Below, piece after piece: positions 15,637 through 16,610 of a stretch of DNA of 16,610 nucleotides. The notes below the pieces were generated by a model. That model searched no databases, was not told where the DNA came from, and saw nothing but the letters and a program-made list of their open reading frames with translations. The DNA comes from Clostridiales bacterium. GTDB lineage: Bacteria > Bacillota > Clostridia > Oscillospirales > Oscillospiraceae. Each line of letters begins with the position of its first letter. Within the stretch, counting starts at the first letter, position 1. Both the position numbers and the translations under genes were made by a program. The stretch covers positions 1 to 16,610 of the forward strand of contig JAAYFX010000245.1 of assembly GCA_012728025.1 (NCBI GenBank). Reading direction: 5' to 3'.

Positions 15637-16610
15637 ATGAAGGGAAAAACCAGCTTTTTCTGCACAGATTGCGGATATGAAACCCCCAAATGGACGGGGC
15701 GCTGCGTTTCCTGCGGGGCGTGGAATACAATTACGGAAGCTCCTTCCGAGATTAAGGTTAAAGGGGGAGTGCGCCAAACTGTTGCTAAAGGGGGAGAAGC
15801 CTCCGCCCAGCTTTTAAACGAGATTTCGGCTGGTGATGAAATACGTTTTTCTACGGGGCTTTCGGAGTTTAACCGAGTTTTGGGAGGCGGGGCCGTACGT
15901 GGCTCTCTGGTTCTGGTGGGCGGCGCTCCGGGCATAGGAAAGTCCACCCTTTTGCTTCAGCTTTGCGGCATGGTGACAGAAAAGGAAAAAATCCTTTATG
16001 TAACGGGAGAGGAAAGCCGTCGTCAGCTTAAAATGAGGGCGGACAGACTGGGCGTATCCGGAGAAGGGCTTTATGTTCTGGCGGAAACCGACCTTAACGA
16101 CACCTTGCAGGCGGTGGGCGAAATAAAGCCGGATATACTTATAATCGATTCCATACAAACCTTATATAATCCGGAGCTTTCCGCAAGCCCCGGCAGCATT
16201 TCACAGGTTAAAGACTGCACCGTGGCTTTAATGCAACTGGCGAAAAGTATGGGGCTTACTATTTTCGTTGTTGGCCATGTGAACAAAGAAGGGGCAATAG
16301 CCGGCCCCAAGGTTTTAGAGCATATGGTGGACTGCGTTTTATACTTTGAGGGTGAGCGCAGCCTTAGCTATCGTATACTTCGGGCTGCCAAAAACCGCTT
16401 TGGCTCAACCAATGAGATAGGTGTTTTTGAAATGGCTGAAAAAGGCTTAAGGGAGGTTTTAAACCCTTCCGAAGCGCTTTTGTCCGGCAGACCGGAAAAC
16501 TGCCCTGGAACCTGCGTAACCTGTGTTATGGAGGGGACAAGACCAATTTTGGCGGAAATTCAGGCTCTTGTTGCCCCAAGCGGCTTTAATGCGGCAAGGC
16601 GCAACACAAA
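15637..16610 (+). CDS. radA: DNA repair protein RadA (Sms), 3' end beyond the window
   Basis: RecA-related ATPase that helps branch migration and processing of recombination intermediates. 324 codons are visible and open to the end; about 130 more are expected. In order: an N-terminal zinc finger C9-x2-C12...C23-x2-C26 in FFCTDCGYETPKWTGRCVSC; Walker A GGAPGIGKST (95-104); Walker B ILIIDSIQ with D171 (167-174); the RadA-specific KNRFG (252-256); and EGTRPILAEIQALV (299-312), the start of the Lon-like C-terminal domain. Three cysteines (C289, C293, C296) precede that domain. The start is ATG 15637 behind AGAGGTG, 10 bases after cwlD, so the two are probably co-transcribed. Confidence 0.96.
   Translation, partial: MKGKTSFFCTDCGYETPKWTGRCVSCGAWNTITEAPSEIKVKGGVRQTVAKGGEASAQLLNEISAGDEIRFSTGLSEFNRVLGGGAVRGSLVLVGGAPGIGKSTLLLQLCGMVTEKEKILYVTGEESRRQLKMRADRLGVSGEGLYVLAETDLNDTLQAVGEIKPDILIIDSIQTLYNPELSASPGSISQVKDCTVALMQLAKSMGLTIFVVGHVNKEGAIAGPKVLEHMVDCVLYFEGERSLSYRILRAAKNRFGSTNEIGVFEMAEKGLREVLNPSEALLSGRPENCPGTCVTCVMEGTRPILAEIQALVAPSGFNAARRNT

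Noticed and set aside
1..16610. CRISPR array, insertion sequence, phage or defence island
   Set aside because: No regularly spaced repeats, transposase or integrase frames or terminal repeats were found; gene content is almost entirely housekeeping.

Overview
The window looks like chromosomal core DNA from a spore-forming, low-to-moderate GC Firmicute, most likely a clostridium of the Oscillospiraceae/Ruminococcaceae type. The signs are strong Shine-Dalgarno sites, TTG/GTG/ATC starts, Gram-positive sigma-A promoters, a class 1B dihydroorotate dehydrogenase (PyrD plus PyrK), a PyrB-PyrI pair, a CwlD-type sporulation amidase, and an infC-rpmI-rplT operon with a leader attenuator. The genus assignment is inference. 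No IS element, CRISPR array, phage gene, tRNA or rRNA was seen.

Layout. (1) Bases 2-868 are the 3' part of an oligopeptide/dipeptide ABC transporter ATPase, closed by a strong terminator. (2) Bases 1120-6850 are a compact pyrimidine operon, pyrC-pyrK-pyrD-pyrF-pyrE-pyrB-pyrI. It has its own promoter, mostly overlapping or nearly touching genes, and every step from carbamoyl phosphate plus aspartate to UMP. Carbamoyl phosphate synthase (carAB) and pyrR are absent, and the leader is too short for a PyrR attenuator. (3) A glycoside hydrolase family 13 gene runs convergently (8697-6847) and its stop codon shares a TTAA with that of pyrI. (4) Bases 8859-10250 are the translation operon infC-rpmI-rplT, with a promoter, a structured attenuator leader of about 180 nt, an apparent ATC start for infC and a terminator. 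(5) Bases 10232-11921 are a three-gene operon: an unpaired class I fumarase/tartrate dehydratase beta subunit, a Lit-like (DUF1461/TIGR01906) membrane protein and a small unknown membrane protein. (6) An AspB-like aminotransferase (12097-13287) has its own promoter and terminator. (7) Bases 13348-14780 are purB, interrupted by an apparent one-base deletion in a T run near codon 22. (8) cwlD and the first 324 codons of radA complete the window.

Functionally the window is dominated by nucleotide synthesis and housekeeping. PyrB uses aspartate, and the PurB branch both uses aspartate (through PurA) and releases fumarate. An aspartate aminotransferase and a fumarase-type subunit lie nearby, which fits but does not prove a metabolic link. 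I found no clear new defence, mobile or biosynthetic system. The points most worth a second look are the purB frameshift, the infC leader with its ATC start, the unpaired fumarase beta subunit with the Lit-like gene, and palindromes placed on two promoters.
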